From assembly GCF_000419765.1 (NCBI RefSeq), contig NZ_ATTQ01000014.1, positions 85,910 to 149,909 of the forward strand: a stretch of 64,000 nt of DNA, given 5' to 3'. This document shows, piece after piece, positions 37,414-46,205 of the stretch (position 1 is its first letter; every line of letters begins with the position of its first letter). Under the pieces are notes generated by a model. It ran no database searches, was not told where the DNA came from, and worked only from the letters and a program-made list of their open reading frames with translations. The DNA is from Rhizobium mongolense USDA 1844 (GTDB lineage Bacteria > Pseudomonadota > Alphaproteobacteria > Rhizobiales > Rhizobiaceae). The translations under genes and the position numbers were made by a program.

Positions 37414-38043
37414 ATGAGCGCGCAGGGTATGGATCGCATCGGCCTTCGCCGGAAGCCGAAGCAGGAACGCAGCATCCAGAGACTCGATCTGATCCTCGCC
37501 GCTGCCGCAGAGCTGATCGCGCAAAAGGGCGTCAGCGCCATGCGCATGACGGAGCTCGCCGCTGCCGCTAAGGTTCCCATCGGCTCGGTCTACCAATATT
37601 TCCCTGAAAAGGCGGCGATCGTCAAAGCGCTCTTCGACCGGCATGCGGCCGCAGTCCAGGCGAAAACGGCCGTCATGTTCTCCAACGTCCAGTCCCTCGA
37701 TGAAGCACTGGATCTGATCTCGGTGATGATCGACTGGTACTATAACGAATACCGCAACGACGCCACCTATCTCGGCGTCTGGATGGGAACGGAGACCGAC
37801 CAGGATCTCTTGCAGCTCAACATCCAGCACAGCAATCGCGTGGCCGAAATTTTCCTTGAGGCGATAAAGCGCATCGCCCCGGAAATGCCGGAAGTCGATA
37901 TGCAAGCGCGCACTTACCTTTTCAGCCATCTGATCGGCGCGTCGATCCGCCTTGCGGTCAAGAGCGAAGAAAAGCTGGCAAAAAGGATGCTGGACGAATG
38001 GAAGCACGTCATCCGCGCTTCGCTTTTCGCCGAGGCGGCCTGA
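37414..38043 (+). CDS. TetR family transcription regulator
   Basis: This 209-residue protein has an N-terminal helix-turn-helix typical of TetR (ILAAAAELIAQKGVSAMRMT, then ELAAAAKVPIGSVYQYFPEK). The C-terminal part is a ligand-binding helical domain with a conserved YYNEYRNDATYLGVW stretch. Its target is unknown; no divergent partner gene lies next to it. It is convergent with the LysR gene that follows, three bases apart. Confidence 0.88.
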   Translation: MSAQGMDRIGLRRKPKQERSIQRLDLILAAAAELIAQKGVSAMRMTELAAAAKVPIGSVYQYFPEKAAIVKALFDRHAAAVQAKTAVMFSNVQSLDEALDLISVMIDWYYNEYRNDATYLGVWMGTETDQDLLQLNIQHSNRVAEIFLEAIKRIAPEMPEVDMQARTYLFSHLIGASIRLAVKSEEKLAKRMLDEWKHVIRASLFAEAA

Positions 38044-38046
38044 AGT

Positions 38047-39003
38047 CTACCAGCTCGGCACCATGTTGGCGGCCTTCAAGCGCGGATACTGCCGCGCATA
38101 GGCCGTCTTCACATCGGGTTCCAGATTGTCGTCGACCACCGCAGGCGTGATGTTGTCGAGGCAGGCGGTGATATGCGCCGTGATCGCATTCATCAGCGAG
38201 ATTGAAACCCCCGGACGCTTCATGATGCCGATCTGCACCGGTGGCAGTGCGGGGAAGCCGTCAGCCTGGCTCAGAACCTTCATGCCTGTCCGCAATGCCG
38301 ATTCCGGCATCACCGAAACCGCCATGCCGGCAAGCACGGCAGCGGCAACCACCGTGCATGACCAGCTTGTGAAGAGGATCTGATGCTCGCGGCCCACGGC
38401 ATCGAGCGCCGAACAGGCAAGTTGCCGCCACTGGCAATCGCGGCGTCCGACAGCAAGCGGCACAGGTGCGTCGTCACGGATCGGGTGGTTGGCGGAGCCG
38501 ACCCAGCAGAGCGGCTCGGTTCTGACGACGTCGGACATGCGTTCCCGCGGGTTATGCGTCACCAGCGCGATGTCGAGCTCGCCCTTGTGCATGCGTTCTG
38601 CCAAATCCACCGAAGGCTCGCACACGATGTAAAGCTCCACATTCGGATGGGTCTTGGCGAAACGGCCGATGATCTCCGGCATGTAGCGGTCGGCGTAGTC
38701 GTCCGGCGTGCCGATGCGCAGCATGCCCTCGAGGCGGTTGTCGTCGAAAGCGGCGATTGCCTCGTTGTTGAGGCGGATGATACGGCGGGCGTAATTCAGA
38801 AGCTTCTCGCCCTCCACCGTCAGGCGGTTGCCGCGGCCGTCTTTGATGAAGAGCTGCTTGCCGATCCGCTCCTCGAGGCGGCGCATCTGCATCGAGACGG
38901 CGGATTGCGTCTTGTAGACGCGATCGGCCGCCTTGGTGAAGCTGCCGGAATCTATGATGGCGATGAAAGTCTGCAACTGGTCAATATCAAGAGGCGCGGA
39001 CAT
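38047..39003 (-). CDS. LysR family transcription regulator (divergent to DUF1127 gene)
   Basis: This is a 318-residue protein. The N-terminal winged helix is clear (LDIDQLQTFIAIIDSGSFTK, AADRVYKTQSAVSMQMRRLE), followed by a type-2 periplasmic-binding-like effector domain starting near LRIGTPDDYADRYM. It is divergent from a DUF1127 gene, a conserved rhizobial arrangement, so it may regulate it. The effector is unknown. Confidence 0.88.
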   Translation of the reverse strand: MSAPLDIDQLQTFIAIIDSGSFTKAADRVYKTQSAVSMQMRRLEERIGKQLFIKDGRGNRLTVEGEKLLNYARRIIRLNNEAIAAFDDNRLEGMLRIGTPDDYADRYMPEIIGRFAKTHPNVELYIVCEPSVDLAERMHKGELDIALVTHNPRERMSDVVRTEPLCWVGSANHPIRDDAPVPLAVGRRDCQWRQLACSALDAVGREHQILFTSWSCTVVAAAVLAGMAVSVMPESALRTGMKVLSQADGFPALPPVQIGIMKRPGVSISLMNAITAHITACLDNITPAVVDDNLEPDVKTAYARQYPRLKAANMVPSW

Positions 39004-39202
39004 GGGCTCACCTATAACGATTGCTGATAATAACCATTAGAAACATTCGTTGGACTGATCAATAGGTCTTTGGCATCTTCGGGATGCAAATCAAGCAAAG
39101 TGACGGACAGACACCCTGCTGTCCTGCCTAGGTTTCAGCCCTCCTTCCCGCTCGACCTCGCGGGAGGGGTGGGTTGTTGCGCCCGAAAGAAAGGAGAGTT
39201 CG

Positions 39203-39502
39203 ATGCGCATGATTGACCAGACAGTAGAACTCGACTGTGCCAAGCAGCCCGCGACGTTTTCCCAGCGTCTCGGCGGAACCCTTATGCCGCTTACGGCTCT
39301 CTTTCGCGCATTCCGCAATCGCAGAGCGATCAACGGCCTGAATGACCTCGACGACAATCAATTGCGGGATATCGGCCTGACGCGGGCCGACGTTACCGCC
39401 GCCCTGTTGACGTCGACCTTCTTCGAGGATCCGTCGGCACATCTGACGAACTCGGCGCGCCGCCGCTGGCGCCTCGCGATATTCCGTTCCTACGTCGATT
39501 AG
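39203..39502 (+). CDS. DUF1127 (YjiS-like) small protein
   Basis: This 99-residue protein contains the DUF1127 core FRNRRAINGLNDLDDNQLRD followed by IGLTRADV. These small Arg-rich proteins are common in rhizobia, where some bind RNA and affect metabolism and stress responses. GGAGAG precedes the ATG. The leader contains an imperfect hairpin at 39143-39169. A strong terminator follows the gene. Confidence 0.88.
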   Translation: MRMIDQTVELDCAKQPATFSQRLGGTLMPLTALFRAFRNRRAINGLNDLDDNQLRDIGLTRADVTAALLTSTFFEDPSAHLTNSARRRWRLAIFRSYVD

Positions 39503-39550
39503 GAGCGGCCAGTTTTCCCCGCAGGGTGATAGCCAATAGCCCTGCCGCTT

Positions 39551-39592
39551 GACCCGGTGACCGGCTTTCCCAAGCCGTCTCCGGGTTTTTTT
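39551..39592 (+). terminator. Rho-independent terminator after the DUF1127 gene
   Basis: ACCCGG, GGCTT and the complementary AAGCC, CCGGGT form a long stem with a small internal loop, followed by a run of seven T. It serves the plus-strand transcript and overlaps the 3' end of the convergent DUF937 gene. Confidence 0.8.
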
Positions 39593-40451
39593 ACGTCTTG
39601 GAGGCCGGCTGGTCCTTCTTGGGCAGATATGTCTCGAAGATTGCTTCCATGCCTTTCTGATAGCCCCTCTGCACCTCAAGCCCGCTGTCGAACATGGTGT
39701 TGAGCATCTTCAGATAATTCTCTGCCTGTTCCTTCGCTTCTTCTTTCGGAGGCTCCGGCGGCTTTTGCGCCGCCGGCTGATTGAGGCTCCCCATCATGTC
39801 CTGAAAGGCCTTGGCGAAAGGATTGTCGAGGAACGGATTGGCCGGAGCCTTCTTGGATTCTGGCCGCGGCGTGCTGAACATCACCTGCATCGCCTGCGTG
39901 AACGGATTGTCGAAGATGCTCATCTCGGGTGCCGTTCTCGGCTTTGGCGCAAAACCGGTGCTTTCCAGCCATTTCTGGATCGTCTCGCCCATCGCGGTAT
40001 TGACGAAGGGGTTGACGGGCGAGGCCATCTGCCCGGTCGCTTGCTTGAAGAGCCCGCCCATCAGCGTATCGGCCATCACCGGCAGCATCCGCTTGTAGAT
40101 CTCCTGGCCGATGCCGGTCATCTGCGCAGCTTGTGCGGCGACGGCGCGCGAAACCTCCTTGGAGCCAAAAAGCTGGCCGAGGATATTGTTGCCGTCGGAG
40201 ATGCCCTCCGGGGTGAAGGCCTTCGTCATGTCCTCGAAATATTTGGCATAGTTGCCGGATGCGACCGCCTGCATCAGGCCCATGAAGTCATAGGGATTGC
40301 TCGTGCTGCGCTTCAGCCCGGCGGAAAAGGCGGGCATCAGTGCCGCCATCGCCTTGGTCGCCTGTTCCTGGGCAAGGTTGAACTGCTTAGAGATGGCGTC
40401 CATCGCCGCGCCGTTCTGCGCCTGCATCATCATGTCGAAGAGTGGCAACAT
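39591..40451 (-). CDS. DUF937 family protein
   Basis: This is a 286-residue protein without signal peptide. It opens MLPLFDMMMQAQNGAAMDAI, with the QFNLAQEQATKAMAALMPAF helix-turn typical of DUF937, and has a long Pro/Lys-rich C-terminal part (PPEPPKEEAKEQAENY). The family resembles YidB-type proteins of unknown function. It is downstream of gshA on the same strand, about 85 bases away. Confidence 0.82.
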   Translation of the reverse strand: MLPLFDMMMQAQNGAAMDAISKQFNLAQEQATKAMAALMPAFSAGLKRSTSNPYDFMGLMQAVASGNYAKYFEDMTKAFTPEGISDGNNILGQLFGSKEVSRAVAAQAAQMTGIGQEIYKRMLPVMADTLMGGLFKQATGQMASPVNPFVNTAMGETIQKWLESTGFAPKPRTAPEMSIFDNPFTQAMQVMFSTPRPESKKAPANPFLDNPFAKAFQDMMGSLNQPAAQKPPEPPKEEAKEQAENYLKMLNTMFDSGLEVQRGYQKGMEAIFETYLPKKDQPASKT

Positions 40452-40536
40452 GACAGTCCTCCCCCGCTTTCTAGTGCTTGTGAATCGCCACTATAAACGG
40501 AAATCGGAATGCGCAAACGGCTTTTTGCCGAAGGGT

Positions 40537-41910
40537 TCAGTACTGATATTCCTCGAAGACCGGCTCGACGGAGTGCTGCCAGCGGCCGTTATAACGCGCC
40601 AGCAGGTCCTCGGCGAGCGTGGCTTTTTTCGCCATCACCTCGTCGAGCGGCGATAGGAAGATGCTCTCATCCTGGCCTTCCTTGTTCAGCCGGTTGCGCG
40701 ACTTCAGACCCGCCTTCGAAATACCCATGATCTCGCGGGCGGTTTCATAAAGGGCGTCGCCGCGGAACTCGGCCTTGAGGCCGGCCATGGGAACGGCATC
40801 GCGCAGCGCGCTGACCTCGGCAAGTGTCCAGTTCTTCGTCAGCTGATCGGCCGCATCGAGCGCCGCTTCGTCATATAGAAGGCCCACCCAGAAGGCGGGC
40901 AGGGCACAGATGCGGCGCCACGGGCCGCCGTCTGCACCGCGCATCTCGAGGAAACGCTTCAGGCGAACGTCGGGGAAGAGTGTCGAAAGATGGTTCGTCC
41001 AGTCGCCCATCGTCGGCTCCCACGCGACGACCTCGCCCTTCAGCGCGCCGTTCATGAACTGGCGGAAAGTGACGTGGGTACAGTCATGATAGTGGCCGTC
41101 GCGGACGATGAAGTACATCGGCACGTCGAGCGCCCATTCCATATAGTGCTGGAAGCCGAAGTCGTCGCGGAAGGTGAAATCGAGCAGGCCGGAGCGCCGG
41201 TTGTCCGTGTCGCGCCAGATGTCGCCGCGCCAGGAAAGCATGCCATTCGGCTGACCTTCGGTGAAGGGCGAGGACGCGAAAAGCGCGGTTGCCAGCGACT
41301 GAAGCTTCATCGACACGCGCATCTTCTTCTGCATGTCGGCTTCGGAGGAGAAGTCGAGGTTCACCTGGATCGTGCAGGTGCGGTACATCATGTCGAGGCC
41401 CTTGGTGCCGACCTTCGGCATGTAGCGGGTCATGATGTCGTAGCGGGATTTAGGCATGCGCGGCGTCTCGGCGAGCGTCCATTTCGGGCTGCCGCCGATG
41501 CCGAGGAAGCGGATGCCCATCGGCTCGGCGATTTCGCGCAGCGTCGCGAGATGCGAATTGGATTCCCTGCAGGTCTCGTGGATCGTTTCCAGCGGCGCAC
41601 CGGAAAGCTCGAATTGGCCGCCCGGTTCGATCGAGATCGCGCCCATACCGTGCTGCTCGGCAAGGCCGATGATATTTTCGCCGTCCATGATCGGATCCCA
41701 GCCGTTCTTTGCCTGAAGGCCCTTCAGAAGGGCTGAGATGCTGGCTTCGCCGGCATAGGGAACCGGGTTGTTGTCCGCACGGAAGAAGGCGAACTTCTCA
41801 TGCTCGGTGCCGATGCGGAAGCGCTCCTTCGGCTTGTTCCCCGCAGCAATGTAATTGGTCAGCTCCTGCACCGAAGCAATCGGTGTCTGGTCGGTAGTAT
41901 CGCGAGCCAT
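40537..41910 (-). CDS. gshA: Glutamate-cysteine ligase, plant/alphaproteobacterial type
   Basis: This 457-residue enzyme joins glutamate and cysteine with ATP, the first step of glutathione synthesis, in the cytoplasm. Recognisable features are RFRIGTEHEKFAFF (substrate and metal binding), ISIEPGGQFELSG, RYMPKVGTKGLDMMYRTCTI, MLSWRGDIWRDTDNRRSG and LEMRGADGGPW. The size and motifs fit the plant-type family rather than E. coli GshA. It lies 147 bases downstream of rsmE on the same strand. Confidence 0.95.
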   Translation of the reverse strand: MARDTTDQTPIASVQELTNYIAAGNKPKERFRIGTEHEKFAFFRADNNPVPYAGEASISALLKGLQAKNGWDPIMDGENIIGLAEQHGMGAISIEPGGQFELSGAPLETIHETCRESNSHLATLREIAEPMGIRFLGIGGSPKWTLAETPRMPKSRYDIMTRYMPKVGTKGLDMMYRTCTIQVNLDFSSEADMQKKMRVSMKLQSLATALFASSPFTEGQPNGMLSWRGDIWRDTDNRRSGLLDFTFRDDFGFQHYMEWALDVPMYFIVRDGHYHDCTHVTFRQFMNGALKGEVVAWEPTMGDWTNHLSTLFPDVRLKRFLEMRGADGGPWRRICALPAFWVGLLYDEAALDAADQLTKNWTLAEVSALRDAVPMAGLKAEFRGDALYETAREIMGISKAGLKSRNRLNKEGQDESIFLSPLDEVMAKKATLAEDLLARYNGRWQHSVEPVFEEYQY

Positions 41911-42057
41911 TCAACGTAACCTGTATTCTGGGGAACGCCCGTAGCCCGGGCAATTGGAAGGGTGATTAGTGCCGGTCTCACGTATGTTGCAAGTGAAATT
42001 CTTTCAACGATACATCAAAAAAATAGCAGGCTGTTTCAACGGAGCCTGATTTGAAGG

Positions 42058-42795
42058 TTAATTCCAGTCGCCGACCGCCGCCTGGATCACCGCCATGGCC
42101 GCAACCGCAGCCGTGTCGGCGCGCAGGATACGCGGCCCGAGCGGGATGGCCGTGACGAAATCGAGGCCGCTCAGCCGCGTGCGCTCCTCCTCGGAAAAGC
42201 CGCCCTCCGGCCCGACGAGAAGCGCAAGCTGCTTTTCCTCGATCTTCGAAAGCAGTGGCAGCGGGTTTTGCCCTGCATCGCCCTCGTCGCAAAATATGAT
42301 CCGCCGCTCTTGCGGCCAGTTGTCGAGCAGATCGAAGAGCTTCACCGGCTCGGCAACTTCCGGGATGGCGAGGATGCCGCATTGCTCTGCCGCCTCGACA
42401 GCATTGGCCCTCAGTTTGTCGAGATTTGTGATCTTGCCCTGCACATGTTGCGTCATGACCGGCTGGAGCACGCCGGCGCCCATCTCGACCGCCTTCTGCA
42501 CGAGGTAGTCCAGGCGGCCAACCTTCAGCGGCGCAAAAAGATAGTGCAGGTCGGATGGGGCCGGCTGCGGCCGGGTCAGCTCGGTTGGCGTCAGCAGAAT
42601 GCGCTTGCGGGTCGGAAAGGAAATGCTCGCCTTCCATTCTCCGTCTCGGCCGTTGAATACCAGGATTTCGGCGCCGTCCGTCATGCGCAGCACATTGGCG
42701 AGATAATTGTACTGGTCGGAACTGGCCTCCACCGCGGCGCCCGGCGACAAGGAGGCATCGACGAAAAGCCGCTGCATGCGGAAATTGGCGCGCAT
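42058..42795 (-). CDS. rsmE: 16S rRNA (uracil1498-N3)-methyltransferase
   Basis: This is a 245-residue protein from ATG 42795 (a TTG at 42804 is possible). It is a SPOUT-type knot methyltransferase: N-terminal PUA-like domain (FRMQRLFVDASLSPG, HVLRM-like YLANVLRM), then QKAVEMGAGVLQPVMTQ, LLVGPEGGFSEEE and PLGPRILRADTAAVAAM (SAM knot). It methylates U1498 of 16S rRNA. It begins 15 bases after the PiT transporter gene, so they may share a transcript. Confidence 0.94.
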   Translation of the reverse strand: MRANFRMQRLFVDASLSPGAAVEASSDQYNYLANVLRMTDGAEILVFNGRDGEWKASISFPTRKRILLTPTELTRPQPAPSDLHYLFAPLKVGRLDYLVQKAVEMGAGVLQPVMTQHVQGKITNLDKLRANAVEAAEQCGILAIPEVAEPVKLFDLLDNWPQERRIIFCDEGDAGQNPLPLLSKIEEKQLALLVGPEGGFSEEERTRLSGLDFVTAIPLGPRILRADTAAVAAMAVIQAAVGDWN

Positions 42796-42810
42796 CTCAA
42801 ACAATCCCGA

Positions 42811-44307
42811 TCAAACGAAGAGGGCGAACATAACCCAATAGAGCAACGCCGCAAGCGCCGCCGACGCGGGCACGGTAATGATCCAGGCGGCAATGATGGT
42901 CATGAAATGCGAGCGCCGCACAAGATAGCGGCGGCGCGCCTCATGAATGTTCGGATCTTCCGGTTCGTCGATCGCCCAGGCCTCGGCCTTGCTGCGCATA
43001 TATTCGATGCGGCGCTTGGAATTGCGCGTGTACCATTCGCGGAAGAAACCGACGCCGAAGACGGCGCCAACGGCGATGTGCGTCGTGCTGACCGGCAGTC
43101 CGAACCAGGACGCGACGATGACGGTGAAGGCCGTCGAGAGTGCGACACAATAGGCCCGCATCGGATTGAGTTTGGTGATCTGCTCGCCGACAAGGTGGAT
43201 GAGGCGCGGGCCGAATAGCAGCAGACCGACGGAAATACCGAGGGCACCGATCAGCATCACCCAGAGCGGCGGTGCGTCACCGCCGGATGAAAGGCCCGAT
43301 GTCGAACGCACGATCGCCGAAAGCGGGCCGATGGCGTTTGAAACATCGTTGGCGCCGTGTGCGAAGGAGAGCAGCGCTGCCGAGCCAATCAGCGGGAACT
43401 TGAAGAGAATGCGCAGCGAACTGTTGCGGTTTTCGAGGCCTTGCGATTGCCGTGCGACGATCGGCATTGACGCTGCCCAGGCAACAAGGCCGGCAGATAA
43501 TCCGAATGCAAGGATTGTCGGTGACGAAAATCGCCCGGCGGGCGTAAGCTGCAAGATCATATAAGCCGCAAAACCGCCGGTCATCATGGCAATCAGCACC
43601 GGAACCCAGCGCCGTGCTGCCGCGATCTTGTCGTCACGGTAGATGATCACGGTCTTGACGAGGTAGAGCAGGCCAGCGGCGATCACACCGCCGATCAGCG
43701 GCGATGTCATCCAGCTTGAGGTAATCTCGACCATGACGCGCCAGTTGACGGGGTCCGGTCCGACAGCGGCAATTCCGGCACCGATCACCGCGCCGACGAT
43801 CGCATGTGTCGTCGAGACGGGCGCGTTCAGCCAGGTCGCAAGATTGATCCAGAGCGCTGCGGCCATCAGCGCGGCCATCATGATCCAGGCAAGCAGGCCT
43901 TCGGGAACCTGTACGGCATCGATGATGCTCGACGAGATCGTTCTGACCACCGCTCCGCCGGCGATCGTTGCTCCGAGAACCTCGAAGGCTGCCGCGATGA
44001 CGAGAGCCTGTGCCATCGTCATGGCACGCGCACCGACAGCGGCGCCGACATTGTTCGTGACGTCGTTCGCGCCGATGTTCATGGCCATGTAGGCAGCGAG
44101 CGCAGCAGCGGCGACGACGAGAACGGCGCCCTGCCGGTCGAAGACGTAGACGCCTGCAAAAAGCATCGCCAGACCGAGGAAGATCAGGCCGAGGCCCGGC
44201 GCGACCAGCTTGCGCGCGACGAACTTCGCCGCGTCCTCGGCATGGGTGATTTTGTCGAGGTCCTTGTCGAGCGTTCGTTTCGTAAGAACGGGAGTTCGGC
44301 TGGGCAT
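42811..44307 (-). CDS. pit: PiT family inorganic phosphate transporter
   Basis: This 498-residue inner-membrane protein has about ten to twelve helices and two inverted PiT signatures: MNIGANDVTNNVGAAVGARA near residue 75 and FAHGANDVSNAIGPLSAIV near 310. It also has two PVSTTHxxVG motifs. It transports phosphate, probably as metal-phosphate complex, by ion symport. The N-terminus carries a hydrophilic stretch of about 35 residues. No phoU-like gene is adjacent. Confidence 0.93.
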   Translation of the reverse strand: MPSRTPVLTKRTLDKDLDKITHAEDAAKFVARKLVAPGLGLIFLGLAMLFAGVYVFDRQGAVLVVAAAALAAYMAMNIGANDVTNNVGAAVGARAMTMAQALVIAAAFEVLGATIAGGAVVRTISSSIIDAVQVPEGLLAWIMMAALMAAALWINLATWLNAPVSTTHAIVGAVIGAGIAAVGPDPVNWRVMVEITSSWMTSPLIGGVIAAGLLYLVKTVIIYRDDKIAAARRWVPVLIAMMTGGFAAYMILQLTPAGRFSSPTILAFGLSAGLVAWAASMPIVARQSQGLENRNSSLRILFKFPLIGSAALLSFAHGANDVSNAIGPLSAIVRSTSGLSSGGDAPPLWVMLIGALGISVGLLLFGPRLIHLVGEQITKLNPMRAYCVALSTAFTVIVASWFGLPVSTTHIAVGAVFGVGFFREWYTRNSKRRIEYMRSKAEAWAIDEPEDPNIHEARRRYLVRRSHFMTIIAAWIITVPASAALAALLYWVMFALFV

Positions 44308-44371
44308 GCTGTTCCTTGGGGCAAATCCTGCTTTAGCGCCCCTTTATCCTAGTAGCGCAAGAAGGCAGGAA

Positions 44372-44896
44372 TCATTCCACTGGAATCTGCCTGGGCAAGC
44401 TTGCCTGGAGCCGCTCGCTCATCCTTCGCTTGAAGAGCAGGAAGAGATCGCGAAGCTCGGGCTCGTTGACGCGCTTGACCGCCTCGTCGCAGGATACCCA
44501 CTCGATCCTACGTTCGCCCTTTTCCTTGAAGTTCTTGGCGACATCGGTGACCTCAAGCACATAGACCTGAACCTTGCAGGTTACTTTCAGTCCGTCCTTC
44601 AGCATCTTCGGATAGGTGTAGGAGCCGAGCGGCTCGTGTTCGACAGCGCCACGCGCGCCCGCTTCCTCATGGGCCTCACGGGCCGCAACTTCATAGGAGC
44701 GCTTGCCGTTCATCGGCCAGCCCTTGGGAATGACCCAGCGGCCCGTATCGCGGCTCGTCATCAAGAGAACCTCGACCTCACTGCTCTTCTTCCTCACCCG
44801 GTAGCAGAGGGCAGCATATTGCAGTCGCGGCGGGCGACGGAACATCAGCTGCACATCAGAAGCCAGTCGGGCAAGAATCGTCAATTGTCGGGTCAC
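44372..44896 (-). CDS. Nudix hydrolase
   Basis: This is a 174-residue protein from a GTG; the first Met at 44845 would give 157 residues. It contains the Nudix box with REAHEEAG (catalytic Glu residues) preceded by WVIPKGWPMNGKRSYEVA, plus the ALCYRVRKKSSEVEVLLMTS opening strand. The closest type is DIPP-like Nudix enzymes, which cleave diphosphoinositol or dinucleoside polyphosphates; the substrate is inferred only. It stands alone. Confidence 0.88.
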   Translation of the reverse strand: MTRQLTILARLASDVQLMFRRPPRLQYAALCYRVRKKSSEVEVLLMTSRDTGRWVIPKGWPMNGKRSYEVAAREAHEEAGARGAVEHEPLGSYTYPKMLKDGLKVTCKVQVYVLEVTDVAKNFKEKGERRIEWVSCDEAVKRVNEPELRDLFLLFKRRMSERLQASLPRQIPVE

Positions 44897-45180
44897 CTTT
44901 TAAAGTCTGCCTCAGGAATCACTAATATAAGTTTCGCATGGAAAGCTTGCACGGTCCATGCGCCGTTCGACGGTAGAGACATGATCTACACTTCGAATAA
45001 GGAAATTCGTTGCCGTTCCGCTTCGGAATTCCGTCAGATCGTGTTCTGATTCCGTCCTTGCACAGGTGTTCAATATGCTCCCGACTGGTGTCTCATTCAA
45101 TGCCGGGCACATTTGTTCCTCCGGATTCTTTCATGATATGGTGACTATGCGTCTTCCGCTGCTCCAATCTCGTGCGTTGC

Positions 45181-46077
45181 CTAAAGTTCCCAGTAGGGAA
45201 CGGGGCCGTAGAGGTCGGCGAGATAGTCGATGAACAGGCGAACCTTGGCCGGTAAAAACTGCCGGCTCGGGTATACTGCGGAGAGCGCCAGGTTGCGGGA
45301 GCCCTCATAGGCCGGCAGCACCTGCACGAGATTGCCGCTCTTGAGTTCATCGCCGATATCCCAGGTGGAACGCAGCGCGATGCCGAGCCCCGCGATCACC
45401 GTCTCGCGGATCACCTCGCTGGAGTTGGTGACGAGCATACCCTCCGGCCGCAGGCTCATCGCGCCGCCCGGTCCTTCAAGCCGCCATAGGTCGTTGTTGT
45501 GCGCCGGCAGGCAGCGATGGTTCTTCAGGTCATCGATGCTTTGCGGCATCCCATGCATTTTGAGATAGGTAGGGGCGGCACAAAGCAGGCGCCGGACCGG
45601 CGCGAGCCTTCGAGAGACGAGGCTGGAATCGGTGAGCTCGGCAATGCGGATTGCCAGGTCGAAGCCGCCGCCGACGATATCGCTTAGTTCATCCGTCAGC
45701 ACGAGGTTGATCGCAAGCTCCGGGTGTGCGGCCATGAACGCCTTGAGATGCGGCGCGATATGCAAGCGGCCGAACGAAGTGGGTGCCGTGATCTTTAGCG
45801 TGCCGTGCATCAGCGCCGAGCGGCCGGAGATGTAGTATTCCGCTTCCTCCAGCCCAGCGAGAATGCCGAGCACGCGATCGTAGAAACCCTGGCCGGCTTC
45901 GGTCAACGAAATCTGGCGGGTCGTGCGTTGCAAGAGGCGTGTTCCGAGCCTGTCTTCCAGCCGTTTGATGCGCTTGGAAACGACGGCCGGCGAAAAGCCG
46001 AGCACGCGCCCGGCAAGCGACATGCTGCCGGTCGAAACGACCTTGGCAAATATCTCGAGATCACCCAGATTTGTCAT
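45181..46077 (-). CDS. LysR regulator divergent to glcDEF
   Basis: This is a 298-residue protein from ATG 46077 (AGGGAAAAAG upstream); the open frame extends to 46185 but the extra part is non-protein-like. The winged helix is LGDLEIFAKVVSTGSMSLAG and GFSPAVVSKRIKRLEDRLG, followed by an effector domain of the type 2 fold (LKITAPTSFGRLHIAPHL). It belongs to the CrgA/DsdC-like group. It faces glcD across 128 bases and is the likely regulator of glycolate use; the effector could be glycolate but this is inference. Confidence 0.85.
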   Translation of the reverse strand: MTNLGDLEIFAKVVSTGSMSLAGRVLGFSPAVVSKRIKRLEDRLGTRLLQRTTRQISLTEAGQGFYDRVLGILAGLEEAEYYISGRSALMHGTLKITAPTSFGRLHIAPHLKAFMAAHPELAINLVLTDELSDIVGGGFDLAIRIAELTDSSLVSRRLAPVRRLLCAAPTYLKMHGMPQSIDDLKNHRCLPAHNNDLWRLEGPGGAMSLRPEGMLVTNSSEVIRETVIAGLGIALRSTWDIGDELKSGNLVQVLPAYEGSRNLALSAVYPSRQFLPAKVRLFIDYLADLYGPVPYWEL

Positions 46078-46100
46078 ATAGACTTTTTCCCTTTTGGCAT

Positions 46101-46115
46101 AAATGCCTAGCATTT
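46101..46115. promoter_or_regulatory. Palindrome in the LysR-glcD intergenic region
   Basis: AAATGC-CTA-GCATTT is a perfect 6-base-arm palindrome, overlapping a second one, GGCAT-AA-ATGCC (46096-46107). It fits a LysR-type operator close to the regulator's own start and is a candidate control site for both directions. Confidence 0.5.
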
Positions 46116-46205
46116 GCGCCAGTTTCGGGAAAGTGCTAAGCCAAAGAACCGGTTGTCGTGGAGGACGCACCGGTCTCGCCGCCATTGGTCCGAAGGAAGC
46201 GCGCC

